From assembly GCF_025628985.1 (NCBI RefSeq), contig NZ_JAOTEM010000001.1, forward strand, positions 1,178,001-1,242,000: a stretch of 64,000 nucleotides of DNA, in the 5' to 3' direction. The translations under genes were made by a program, and so were the position numbers. The stretch is from Chryseobacterium edaphi. Lineage in GTDB: Bacteria > Bacteroidota > Bacteroidia > Flavobacteriales > Weeksellaceae. The notes beneath the pieces were generated by a model. The model was not told the DNA's origin. It did not search any database and was given only the letters and a program-made list of their open reading frames with translations. Below, piece by piece: positions 44,149 to 52,816 of the stretch; the first letter of the stretch is position 1; each line of letters opens with the position of its first letter.

Positions 44149-44934
44149 TTAACATAGGGAGCTAAAATATTTGCGTAAATCTTCTAAATGATTCTCGTAA
44201 CCAAAACCCCATAACTCTAAATCTGTTTTGTCCAGAAAAGGATTACCTTCAACATTTATAAAATTCAACTTTTTTAAATTCAAAATCTCTTTAATTATTT
44301 CAACCTCATTTATCTTATTGTATTTCAGATTTAAATGCTTAATTTCTTTCATAACTTCCAAATTCCTATATTTATTAATCCAATTATTACGTAAGTCTAA
44401 ATGAATTATATTACAATTACTCAATACTTGAAAATCGACCTCCGTTAAAGCATTAAAATCTATTTTTAAAGTTTTAAGACTTTTCAAATTATTTATTGCA
44501 TTCATCTCTTTAATCTGATTTCCCGTTAAGTAAAGTTCTTCCAAATTTTTAAGTTTTTCAAATCCTTTTATTTTAGTTATGCAGTTATGTGATAGATTCA
44601 ACATCTTTAATTTAGGTGTGGGAATCTCATTTAACTTTACAATCTTATTATTGCTGATGATTAGTATTTCTAAATTAAAGAGTGCTTGCAGACCATTAAC
44701 AACTTTTAAAGAATTTTTATATAGGTTCAGATAAAGTAATTCATTGAAGTTTTCAAAGCCCTTAATACTCTCAATATTATTGTCTGAGAGATTCAGACCT
44801 ACAACCTTATTCTTCTTATCAGTTAAAAACAGATTGGTGTTTTCGCCCGTTACAATATCATCTTTCACAAATGTCTGTTGAAGTTTGATATTATAAACTT
44901 TTTCAAGAGCAATAATTTCTTTTGGCTTTTTCAT
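44149..44934 (-). CDS. Leucine-rich-repeat protein, SDS22-like
   Basis: A protein of about 261 residues when started at the Met in MKKPKEIIALEKVYN (44934). Eight to nine LRRs of the 22-residue SDS22 type run from about 45 to 235, with repeats such as LLYLNLYKNSLKVVNGLQAL and LKMLNLSHNCITKIKGFEKL. The protein has no signal peptide, so it is probably cytoplasmic and binds another protein. It follows uvrA on the same strand. The gene is noticeably AT-rich and uses many ATA and TTA codons. Confidence 0.85.
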   Translation of the reverse strand: MKKPKEIIALEKVYNIKLQQTFVKDDIVTGENTNLFLTDKKNKVVGLNLSDNNIESIKGFENFNELLYLNLYKNSLKVVNGLQALFNLEILIISNNKIVKLNEIPTPKLKMLNLSHNCITKIKGFEKLKNLEELYLTGNQIKEMNAINNLKSLKTLKIDFNALTEVDFQVLSNCNIIHLDLRNNWINKYRNLEVMKEIKHLNLKYNKINEVEIIKEILNLKKLNFINVEGNPFLDKTDLELWGFGYENHLEDLRKYFSSLC

Positions 44935-45009
44935 AAAGTCTGTTTTTATAAAAATAAAAAAAGAATCTGCTTTCACAAATTCTTTTCTATAATTAAGTTG
45001 AAATTTCTT

Positions 45010-47838
45010 TTACATCTCCTTCTTCAAATACTTCCCTGTCAAACTCTTCTTCGATTTAATAATCTCTTCAGGAGTTCCTTTAGCAATAATCTCACCACCG
45101 TATTTTCCACCTTCGGGTCCAACGTCGATAATATGATCTGCTAATTTGATAACATCCATATTATGTTCGATTATGATAAATGAATTTCCTAATTCTACCA
45201 ATTTATTGATGGCATCCATCAGAATTTTTACGTCTTCAAAATGAAGTCCGGTTGTCGGTTCGTCGAGAATATATAAAGTATTTCCGGTTTGTCTTTTTGC
45301 GAGTTCTGTAGCTAGTTTAATACGTTGCGCTTCCCCGCCGGAAAGTGTGGTCGACTGTTGTCCCATCGTGATATAACCCAAACCGACATCCTGTAAAGTT
45401 TTCACTCTTGCAAAGATCTTCGGAATCGGCTGGAAGAAATCTACCGCTTCATCAATCGTCATATCCAAAACATCGGAAATCGATTTTCCTTTGTAACGAA
45501 CTTCCAGCGTTTCTCTGTTGAAACGTTTTCCGTTGCAGGTTTCGCAGTGCACGTAAACATCAGGTAAAAAGTTCATTTCAATGACTTTCAGACCTCCTCC
45601 CTGACAAGTTTCGCATCTTCCGCCTTTTACGTTGAAAGAAAATCTTCCCGGTTTATAACCACGGATTTTAGATTCAGGCAATTCTGAAAATAAATTTCTG
45701 ATGTCGGTGAACATTCCTGTGTACGTCGCAGGATTTGAACGGGGCGTTCTACCTATCGGAGTTTGGTCAACATCTACAATTTTATCGATATTGTCAAGAC
45801 CTTCCACTTTTTTGTAAGGCAAAGGTTCCTGTACGGCTCTGTAAAAATGTTTGTTCAGAATAGGATACAAAGTTCCGTTGATCAGAGAAGATTTTCCGCT
45901 TCCTGAAATTCCTGTTACCACCACCAGTTTTCCTAAAGGAATATCAAGCGTAACATTTTTAAGATTGTTTCCTGTAGCACCTTTCAAGACGATACTTTTC
46001 CCATTACCTTCCCTTCTTACTTCCGGAATGGCAATTTTTCTTTTTCCGTTGATATAATCTGCAGTAATGGTGTCAGCTTTCAATAAATCTGCAGGTTTTC
46101 CCTGCCAAAGAATTTCTCCACCGAATTTTCCGGCTCTCGGACCAATGTCCAAAACCTCATCGGCTTCCATAATCATATCTTTGTCGTGCTCTACTACTAA
46201 CACTGAGTTTCCGATGTCACGAAGATTCTTTAATGAATTAATTAATCGTTCATTATCTCTCTGGTGCAATCCGATACTTGGTTCATCCAAAATATACAGA
46301 ACATTCACCAGCTGAGAACCAATTTGCGTTGCCAAACGGATTCTCTGAGATTCTCCACCGGAGAGCGTTTTTGAACTTCTGCTCAGACTTAAATATTCCA
46401 AACCTACATCCAGCAAAAACTGAAGTCTGGTTTCGATTTCCTTTAAAATTTCATGGGCGATAATTGCTTGTTTCGGCGAAAATTTATCTTTAACATCTCT
46501 CAGCCAATCTTTTAAATCTGATAAACTCAGACCGTTGATTTCAGCGATATTTTTTCCGTCAATTTTAAAGCTTAAACTTCCCGGCTGAAGACGGGTTCCT
46601 TTACATTCAGGACAGGTTTCTTCGGTAGTGAAATGTCTTTCAAGCAAAACACCTTCGTAAGATTCTTTCTCATCAATGATTTCCTCCATAAAAGGAATCA
46701 AACCATCGAAGCTGATCTTTATTTTTTTGGTAATTCCTGCGTATTTCAGGTCTTTATTAAATTCTTTGTGACAGCCGTTGTACATATAATCCAATGCTTC
46801 TGCAGGAATATCTTTAAACGGAGTCGTCAATCCCAAACCGAAAATTTCAAGAATATTTTTGATCTGAGCTAAAATCCATTTATTCGATTTAATATCTTCC
46901 AATGGTAATAAACCTCCCTGGTTAATCGATAATTTCGGATTTTCAACAAAATAATCGGTGTTGATTTTTTTAATAGTCCCTAAACCTTTACAGCTTGGGC
47001 AACTTCCTTTCGGAGAGTTGAAAGAGAAAGTATTCGGTTCCGGTAAAGCCAATGAATGTCCTGTCTCAGCATCCATTAAATTTTTAGAAAAATATTCAAT
47101 TTCTGTACTTCCCAGTTTTTGAATTCCGATTACACCTTCCCCCATTTCCATTGCGGTTCTGAGTGATTTCTCCATTCTCGTTTCAGAGGCAGATTCACCG
47201 ATGATCCAACGGTCAATGACGATGTCGATATCGTGGGTTTTGTAACGGTCGAGTTTTAAATCATACTCAATATCCTGCAATTCACCATCAATTCTCGCCT
47301 GTCCGTATCCTTTTTTGGCCATCTGAACAAAAAGTTCGTGATAATGACCTTTTCTTGAACGCACAACCGGAGCCATCAACATCAGCTTTTCGCCTTTGTA
47401 GTTTTCTTTAATTGTATCAAGAATCTGATCTTCTGTGTAACTTACCAATTTCTTTCCTGTCGTCTGAGAGTAGGCATCAGAAACCCTTGCAAACAAAAGA
47501 CGGAGATAATCGTAAAGCTCAGTCACCGTTCCTACTGTAGAGCGTGGGTTTTTATTGGTTGTTTTCTGCTCAATTGCAATTACGGGAGATAATCCTTCGA
47601 TTTTATCAACATCGGGACGTTCCAAACCGCCTAAAAACTGACGCGCATACGCAGAGAAAGTTTCTATGTAACGACGCTGTCCTTCTGCAAAAATCGTATC
47701 AAAAGCCAATGACGATTTTCCGCTTCCGGAAAGTCCGGTGATGACCACCAGTTCGTTTCTCGGAATTTTGACATCAATGTTTTTAAGATTGTGTTCTCTG
47801 GCTCCGTAAACTTCTATATATTCTTTTGATTCACTCAT
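45010..47838 (-). CDS. uvrA: Excinuclease ABC subunit A
   Basis: A 942-residue nucleotide-excision-repair ATPase. The first P-loop is [14 protein letters not shown] and the second [14 protein letters not shown]. The two ABC signatures are [12 protein letters not shown] and [12 protein letters not shown]. Zinc-binding cysteines are seen in CPSCKGLG and CETCQGGG...CETCNGKRF. With UvrB it finds bulky lesions in DNA. Length is normal. A TAATTTTG promoter element lies about 36 bases upstream of the start codon. Confidence 0.98.
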   Translation of the reverse strand: MSESKEYIEVYGAREHNLKNIDVKIPRNELVVITGLSGSGKSSLAFDTIFAEGQRRYIETFSAYARQFLGGLERPDVDKIEGLSPVIAIEQKTTNKNPRSTVGTVTELYDYLRLLFARVSDAYSQTTGKKLVSYTEDQILDTIKENYKGEKLMLMAPVVRSRKGHYHELFVQMAKKGYGQARIDGELQDIEYDLKLDRYKTHDIDIVIDRWIIGESASETRMEKSLRTAMEMGEGVIGIQKLGSTEIEYFSKNLMDAETGHSLALPEPNTFSFNSPKGSCPSCKGLGTIKKINTDYFVENPKLSINQGGLLPLEDIKSNKWILAQIKNILEIFGLGLTTPFKDIPAEALDYMYNGCHKEFNKDLKYAGITKKIKISFDGLIPFMEEIIDEKESYEGVLLERHFTTEETCPECKGTRLQPGSLSFKIDGKNIAEINGLSLSDLKDWLRDVKDKFSPKQAIIAHEILKEIETRLQFLLDVGLEYLSLSRSSKTLSGGESQRIRLATQIGSQLVNVLYILDEPSIGLHQRDNERLINSLKNLRDIGNSVLVVEHDKDMIMEADEVLDIGPRAGKFGGEILWQGKPADLLKADTITADYINGKRKIAIPEVRREGNGKSIVLKGATGNNLKNVTLDIPLGKLVVVTGISGSGKSSLINGTLYPILNKHFYRAVQEPLPYKKVEGLDNIDKIVDVDQTPIGRTPRSNPATYTGMFTDIRNLFSELPESKIRGYKPGRFSFNVKGGRCETCQGGGLKVIEMNFLPDVYVHCETCNGKRFNRETLEVRYKGKSISDVLDMTIDEAVDFFQPIPKIFARVKTLQDVGLGYITMGQQSTTLSGGEAQRIKLATELAKRQTGNTLYILDEPTTGLHFEDVKILMDAINKLVELGNSFIIIEHNMDVIKLADHIIDVGPEGGKYGGEIIAKGTPEEIIKSKKSLTGKYLKKEM

Positions 47839-47873
47839 AATTTGGGGTGACCTTACATGAAAATCACGATTTG

Positions 47874-47881
47874 CAAAATTA
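47874..47881 (-). promoter_or_regulatory. -7 element of uvrA
   Basis: On the minus strand TAATTTTG fits TAnnTTTG, 35 bases before the ATG. The 196-base gap between uvrA and the Crp/Fnr gene otherwise shows no gene. Confidence 0.55.
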
Positions 47882-48034
47882 CGGAATTTTATGGAATTTA
47901 TTGAGTTAAAAATAGTTTCGATTTTAGATGAAAGCGATATTAATTTTTATAAATTTTAAATCTAAATCTTGTCAGATCATCATCTTCTCTCTTCCTTAAT
48001 TTTATTTAAATTTACACCGTATTAATCAACATTC

Positions 48035-48604
48035 ATGAACAGATTACGACAGCATATCGAAGAAATAACCACCATCAACGATGAAGAATTTGAATCTATC
48101 AAAACATTCTTTACACATAAAAACGTCCGTAAAAATCAGTTTCTTCTTCATGAGGGCGACGATGTGCAATTTGAGTTTCTGGTTTTAGAGGGAATTTATA
48201 AAGTATTTTATCTCGACGAAAACGGAAAAGAACACATTGTACAATTTGCCAAAAAAAATTGGTGGATGACCGATTATTCCGGTTTCTTTAAGCAAAAAAA
48301 ATCGACGATGTTTGTAGAATGCCTTTCAGATGGAGAAGTTCTGTGTCTTACTTTGGAAGGACGAGAAAAGCTGGCTGCAGAATTTCACACCATGGAGCAT
48401 TTTTTCAGAGTAAAACTGACGAACGGTTATGTTGCACTGCAGGACAGAATACGACTTTTGCTATCCAGCACACCTCAGCAGCGATATGAAGAATTTTCAA
48501 AATTATATCCCGATCTCATGCTTCAGATTCCTAAAAAATATATTGCAGAATATCTGGGAGTCAGTAGGGAAACATTGAGCAGGCTTTATTCGAATACAAA
48601 ATAA
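48035..48604 (+). CDS. Crp/Fnr family transcription regulator
   Basis: A 189-residue regulator. The cyclic-nucleotide-binding-like domain covers about 20-120 (FLLHEGDDVQFEFLVLEGIY). The C-terminal HTH reads IPKKYIAEYLGVSRETLSRLY, so the recognition helix carries R178, E179 and R183, the same R-E-x3-R pattern that reads TGTGA in E. coli CRP. No N-terminal cysteine cluster for iron-sulfur is present, so it is not a classic FNR. A perfect TGTGA-N6-TCACA lies 283 bases past its stop codon, before the DJ-1/PfpI-like gene. Confidence 0.92.
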   Translation: MNRLRQHIEEITTINDEEFESIKTFFTHKNVRKNQFLLHEGDDVQFEFLVLEGIYKVFYLDENGKEHIVQFAKKNWWMTDYSGFFKQKKSTMFVECLSDGEVLCLTLEGREKLAAEFHTMEHFFRVKLTNGYVALQDRIRLLLSSTPQQRYEEFSKLYPDLMLQIPKKYIAEYLGVSRETLSRLYSNTK

Positions 48605-48886
48605 TTATTTAAACCCTTTTGCATTTAAATCTTTGTCTTTCAAGAATAAGTGAAACGGCTTTGTAACCTTTATTTAAATGTTATTTTATAATTCTTTGTC
48701 TTTCCTTGTGTTTTTTTATCGCAAAGTAAGACAAGGATTTTACACTAAATTCTTTTTTAAGATAAACAGAGGCATTTCATTTAGCAAAGAAATACTATTG
48801 CTTTAATTTTTAAATCCCTTAATTACCTCTTCAAAATGCACAACCATATTTATAAATTTTAATTGATTTAAATATTCAAAGCTTAG
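48605..48886. repeat. Gene-free gap with an inverted-end repeat element
   Basis: TGAAACGGCTTTGT (48651-48664) and ACAGAGGCATTTCA (48766-48779) are inverted relatives (11 of 14 positions) about 128 bases apart overall. A sequence like the right part recurs at 52541-52593. No gene is seen. Confidence 0.5.
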
Positions 48887-48902
48887 TGTGATTTCGGTCA
48901 CA
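48887..48902 (+). promoter_or_regulatory. Putative Crp/Fnr operator TGTGA-N6-TCACA
   Basis: TGTGATTTCGGTCACA is a perfect CRP-type palindrome centred near 48894.5. That is about 67 bases before the start point expected from the -7 element at 48948, a normal activator distance. It is followed by T residues, so a terminator hairpin is the other possible reading. Confidence 0.55.
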
Positions 48903-48928
48903 CTTTTTTTGTGACTTTCCTCCTTCAG

Positions 48929-48955
48929 TTGAGGCTTTGAACCGACATAAATTTG
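48929..48955 (+). promoter_or_regulatory. Promoter of the DJ-1/PfpI-ABM operon
   Basis: TTG (48929-48931), a 16-base spacer and TAAATTTG (48948-48955) fit the Bacteroidetes pattern. The ATG at 48993 is 37 bases downstream. Confidence 0.55.
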
Positions 48956-48992
48956 TTGTAGAAATTTAAATAAATAATTAAAATTTATACAT

Positions 48993-49673
48993 ATGAAAGC
49001 AAAAGTATTAATCATCGTATCCAACGCAAACGCAATCGGGCCAAACAAAAGAAGAACAGGAACTTTCTTATCAGAAGTTGCGCATCCTTATGCAGAATTT
49101 GAAAATGCAGATTTTCAAATCGATTTTGCAAGTTTAACGGGTGGATCACCATTTTTAGACGCCTTAAATTTAGCTGATGATCCTGACAATTTAAAATTTC
49201 TTACAGGAAAAGGTTGGGAAGATATGCACAAAGCTGCAAAACTTTCAGAAGTTGATGTCAATAATTATGACGCAGTTTTCGTTCCCGGCGGTTTGGCTCC
49301 AATGGTCGACATGCCGGAAAATGCTGAACTGAAAAAAGTAATCGCTGAAGCTTATGAGAGAAACGCAGTTGTAGGAGCTGTTTGTCACGGTCCGGTTTCT
49401 TTATTAAATGTAAAATTAAGCGACGGAACTTATCTTGTCAATGGTAAAAATATTGCTTCTTTCACCACAGAAGAAGAAGATAGCTATGCGAGAGCTGATG
49501 TTCCTTTCGATCTGCAGACTGCATTGACAGAACAAGGCGCTATTTTTCATGCTGCGGAAGCTTGGTCTGCTAACAGTATTGCTGACGGAAATTTAGTGAC
49601 CGGGCAAAATCCTGCCTCTGCAAAAGGTGTTGGCGAAAAAATCGTTGCCATTTTAGAATCTAAAAATTTATAA
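48993..49673 (+). CDS. DJ-1/PfpI-superfamily type 1 glutamine-amidotransferase-like protein
   Basis: A 226-residue protein. The nucleophile elbow is VVGAVCHGPVSLL with C131 and H132, a glutamate lies near residue 28, and DAVFVPGGLAPM is at about 93-104. The layout is that of the Hsp31/YhbO/HchA-like group, with reported glyoxalase or deglycase activity and stress roles. It is cytoplasmic. It is followed after 21 bases by an ABM monooxygenase gene and preceded by a Crp-type palindrome, so the pair looks like a regulated stress operon. Confidence 0.9.
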   Translation: MKAKVLIIVSNANAIGPNKRRTGTFLSEVAHPYAEFENADFQIDFASLTGGSPFLDALNLADDPDNLKFLTGKGWEDMHKAAKLSEVDVNNYDAVFVPGGLAPMVDMPENAELKKVIAEAYERNAVVGAVCHGPVSLLNVKLSDGTYLVNGKNIASFTTEEEDSYARADVPFDLQTALTEQGAIFHAAEAWSANSIADGNLVTGQNPASAKGVGEKIVAILESKNL

Positions 49674-49694
49674 TTAAAATTAAAATCTAAAAAG

Positions 49695-49994
49695 ATGAGT
49701 GAACAAGCAATTTACGTTTACGCCAAATGGCAGGTAAAAGAAGGAAAACTAGATGAAGTTCTTCAAATTTTGAAAGAAGCTTCCAAAAAAAGTTCTGAAG
49801 AAGAAGGAAATTTGTTTTACAAAATCCATCAGAGCAAAGCCAATCAAAATATATTGATTTTATTTGAAGGATATGAAAATGAATCAGCTTTGGAATTTCA
49901 TAAAAACTCAGAGCACTATCAGAATCTGGTTGTGAAACAGATTGTTCCTTTGCTGGAAAACAGAGAGGTAATTGTAATGGATCAGATATTTTAG
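49695..49994 (+). CDS. Antibiotic-biosynthesis-monooxygenase (ABM) domain protein
   Basis: A 99-residue dimeric ferredoxin-like domain: IYVYAKWQVKEGKLDEVLQI, EEGNLFYKIHQSKAN and EFHKNSEHYQNLV. The H-x5-H-F-like positions and length match YgiN-type quinol monooxygenases and related small proteins. It likely acts on reactive quinones or carbonyl compounds along with the DJ-1/PfpI-like protein upstream. Cytoplasmic. Confidence 0.88.
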   Translation: MSEQAIYVYAKWQVKEGKLDEVLQILKEASKKSSEEEGNLFYKIHQSKANQNILILFEGYENESALEFHKNSEHYQNLVVKQIVPLLENREVIVMDQIF

Positions 49995-50009
49995 TCTTAT
50001 TTAAATAAA

Positions 50010-50042
50010 AATTCCGGAAATAATTGATCTTCCGGAATTTTA
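50010..50042. terminator. Bidirectional terminator between ABM and tssF
   Basis: AAATTCCGGAA pairs with TTCCGGAATTT around a ten-base loop, between two convergent genes, with A and T on the flanks. Confidence 0.88.
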
Positions 50043-50048
50043 TTTTAT

Positions 50049-51932
50049 TTAATTATCAAAAAAATCGATGTCTTCGTTAGATACCAAAACTCTGTATTCT
50101 ATTCCGTCGATGGCTTTGGAAATGATTTGATTTCTCAGAATATTCGCCATATTTTCCCAATACACTCTTCCGTAAAACGAATAATTTTGCGGTACGACCT
50201 CAACGTCAACGGTACGCACGAAACCTTCTTTCGGTTTGTTGCTGATCATTGTTCCTCTTTTTACACGAACATCTTTTAATTCATCTTTCAAAACCATTCT
50301 CACATAGTTTATTACATCTTCCAAAGAAATAATTTTATCTCTCGTCGTCAATGCATATTTGTAAGCCTGAATACTATCCGAACCTTTCTGTTCTTCCGCA
50401 CCACCGATGGTTTCGGTTAAAAGGATCAATGTTTGAGACTTTAACTGATTGGAAAGTTCAGTTCCCGGTCGCATGTGATTGGCAAAAGTACAATGGGTAA
50501 TCCAGAACGAAGCGTAAGTATGATCGGTTTTTTCAACAGGTTCCATGATGACATAGTTGAGTTCCTGTTTGATGCTTCTTTTAGCGTTGTTTACTTTCTG
50601 CACCATCGATTTCATCTTGTCAGACATTTCGCTGAGCATTCCTTTGACGTTGTCCCGGTTTAATAATGAAAATGCTGCAATTTCGTCTCTTGTCAGTTCA
50701 AGAACATTCGAAATCATATCAACCGCATTTCTGTTGTTGAATCTTTCCATGCCGCCTTTTCTGACAGTGTACAAACCTTTTTTTAAATCATCCGAAGGTG
50801 TAAATGGAATTTCCGTGTACTTTCTTCCTTCCCCGTCCTGAACTTCATCTACATAAAGAAAATGTTCGCCTTCTTCGGTAATCAACGGAATATTATTTCC
50901 CATGATGTCGAGACTGTACTCTGTTTTTTTCCAGCCTCGGTTGTAAATGGGGAAAGCGTTTAATACAAAAGTAAAATTATCTAAAATCTCGGCCGAAAAC
51001 TGCGGCGGAAATTCAAAAGTCAGCCACAAGAAGTTTTTCCCGTCAATATATTTCTGAATTTCTTCTCTTCCGTTTAAAAAATCCAAATCCTGAGGCAATG
51101 TTCCCGATTCCGAAAAAAGATCTCGCGAAAGTCCTGTTACTTCAATGAATTTATGATGATAAATGTTTTTTATATCCTGAATGATCTTCGTTTGAATCGA
51201 TTGTTCATGAAAAAGCTGTTCGTAACCTTCTGCCTGTTCTTTTTTGAGATATGTTAAACCTTCCTTTACAAACAAAGGATTTCCATTACTTGAAACAGTA
51301 ATGTAGGGAAGCAATTTATACACAAAATCTAAATGCTCAAATGCAGGATTTGAACAATACAATCCTAAAGATCTTGGAAATTTATCATTGGTATATTTTG
51401 AAACATTGATTCCTATCGTTACTTTCCTGTAATCAGACGGTCTTCCCTGAAACCTTGAAATCGGTATTTTATTTAGTCGTTCGTCTATGCTGTAGCAAGT
51501 ATTTCCTACAAACATGATCGCAGTCTGTGCTTTGTTGGTTTTTACGCTTCCTATCGGTGTGAAAGGAATATTTAATTGTTTATCTGATTCTGATTTTACC
51601 GTAGAATTCATCTGCTTTCTGAAGAAAAATTCAGTATGTTCCAGCAGAACTTCCGAAGATTCAAAAGGTTCGGTAAATGCAACGGCATGTGCCGGAATTG
51701 GATGCGTGTAAATTGACGGTGTTAGAAGTTTCGCCAATTTTTCTAAAATTCTCGCATTGACAGTCTGAATTTCATTATTAGCCTTAAAAACTTCGGTACT
51801 GAAAGCATCAATTAAAAGTTTGACGAAAGGATCAAGCGACTGCGGACTTTTCAATCCCCAAACTTTAGTTGCGTTTTGCAGCATTCTCGCCTTTACAGAT
51901 TCTTTCGAATAGATATTCTGATCTAAATTCAT
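50049..51932 (-). CDS. tssF: Type VI secretion system baseplate subunit TssF (T6SSiii)
   Basis: A 627-residue protein whose N-terminus ESVKARMLQNATKVWGLKSP, together with DAFSTEVFKANNEIQTVNAR, AKLLTPSIYTHPIPAHAVAF and the mid-protein RLNKIPISRFQGRPSDY, fits the Bacteroidetes TssF. It would form the wedge of the contractile baseplate with TssE, TssG and TssK. It lies 19 bases after the TssE-like gene. None of the sheath (TssB/TssC), tube (Hcp), TssH or membrane-complex genes are in the window. Confidence 0.8.
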   Translation of the reverse strand: MNLDQNIYSKESVKARMLQNATKVWGLKSPQSLDPFVKLLIDAFSTEVFKANNEIQTVNARILEKLAKLLTPSIYTHPIPAHAVAFTEPFESSEVLLEHTEFFFRKQMNSTVKSESDKQLNIPFTPIGSVKTNKAQTAIMFVGNTCYSIDERLNKIPISRFQGRPSDYRKVTIGINVSKYTNDKFPRSLGLYCSNPAFEHLDFVYKLLPYITVSSNGNPLFVKEGLTYLKKEQAEGYEQLFHEQSIQTKIIQDIKNIYHHKFIEVTGLSRDLFSESGTLPQDLDFLNGREEIQKYIDGKNFLWLTFEFPPQFSAEILDNFTFVLNAFPIYNRGWKKTEYSLDIMGNNIPLITEEGEHFLYVDEVQDGEGRKYTEIPFTPSDDLKKGLYTVRKGGMERFNNRNAVDMISNVLELTRDEIAAFSLLNRDNVKGMLSEMSDKMKSMVQKVNNAKRSIKQELNYVIMEPVEKTDHTYASFWITHCTFANHMRPGTELSNQLKSQTLILLTETIGGAEEQKGSDSIQAYKYALTTRDKIISLEDVINYVRMVLKDELKDVRVKRGTMISNKPKEGFVRTVDVEVVPQNYSFYGRVYWENMANILRNQIISKAIDGIEYRVLVSNEDIDFFDN

Positions 51933-51951
51933 ATTTGTGATAAGGTGGTGA

Positions 51952-52392
51952 TTAATCGATTGACATCGGACTCAGAAAAAGTTCGGTAGAAAAACTGAAG
52001 CGTTCTCCGGTTTCCTCCATTTTTGCATTGATGGCAATCTTTACTTTTTTCTTGATTTCCGTATGCTCTTTAGTGTCGTAGTTGTGCTCAACGATTTCTA
52101 CATGAGCATCGATCTGAGGCTGAACGATTCTGGGTTCAAAATCCTGAATCTGTTTTTTAAGACTTTTAATAAAAACATTTTCCCAGACAGCTGATGTAAC
52201 TCCGTTATCGAATTCCAGACTCCAAACATCGTTTCCGTAATTTTCATCATATCTGTTTTCGCCTTTTTTGGTTGTGATCAAAAGCATAATGTTGTGGGCA
52301 ATACTTTCACCCATATCGCAAGTGTCTATACTTCCACCTTCAGACATCAGTGTTGATGGCACAAAAGGCATCCGGTAATTTGGTGTGTCCAT
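51952..52392 (-). CDS. tssE: GPW/gp25 family baseplate protein (TssE-like)
   Basis: A 146-residue protein with the gp25 pattern: SIAHNIMLLITTKKGENRYD near 28-47, then YGNDVWSLEF and VWENVFIKSLKKQIQDFEPR, with the EPR motif typical of gp25/TssE. It joins sheath and baseplate in contractile machines. It is the first gene of a two-gene unit with tssF. The pair sits between repeats and a permease gene, far from any other visible secretion gene. Confidence 0.85.
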   Translation of the reverse strand: MDTPNYRMPFVPSTLMSEGGSIDTCDMGESIAHNIMLLITTKKGENRYDENYGNDVWSLEFDNGVTSAVWENVFIKSLKKQIQDFEPRIVQPQIDAHVEIVEHNYDTKEHTEIKKKVKIAINAKMEETGERFSFSTELFLSPMSID

Positions 52393-52816
52393 AGATATTT
52401 CGTTCTCTATTTTATTTTTTTGGTGTCATTAATTAAAATGAAATACCAAATTAATCATTTTCGGGAAATAATGCGTGATAATCTGATGAAACTTTATTAG
52501 GTTTTCGTCTTAAATGGCAATTCTTATTTAAACGCAAATCTCACAAGGATTTTTTGACTACTAACTGTTTTTAAGTTATACAAAGGCGTTTCACTAATAG
52601 AAGAGCACAAAGTTTTTATTACTTAAATAGTTTAGTGAAGAACGGATATTTTAAAGATTGCTTTCTCCTCCAGTCCTAATAATGACAAAAGCAGAATTCT
52701 TAACGAAATCTATAGCCCCGATTGAAGCGGCATCCTTTTTTGCAGTTCCCTGAGCGAAGTCGAAGGGAATTGCAAAAAAGATACAGCGGAAAGCGGGATT
52801 AAGCTCCTAAAAAAAC
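52393..52816. repeat. Gap with two repeat families, including copy 2 of the AGCCCCGA element
   Basis: Copy 2 of the dispersed element covers 52714-52807: opener AGCCCCGATTGAAGCGG, a 16-base stem 52736-52751 / 52764-52779 with one wobble pair, and a closing AGCGGAAAGCGGGA. The core CTTCGACTTCGCTCAG (minus, 52750-52765) differs from copy 1 at one base. The part at 52541-52593 resembles 48719-48779. No gene is seen. Confidence 0.75.

Noticed and set aside
48803..49048. Minus-strand open frame overlapping the DJ-1/PfpI promoter and start
   Set aside because: It covers the operator and promoter and is a shadow of the plus-strand gene.
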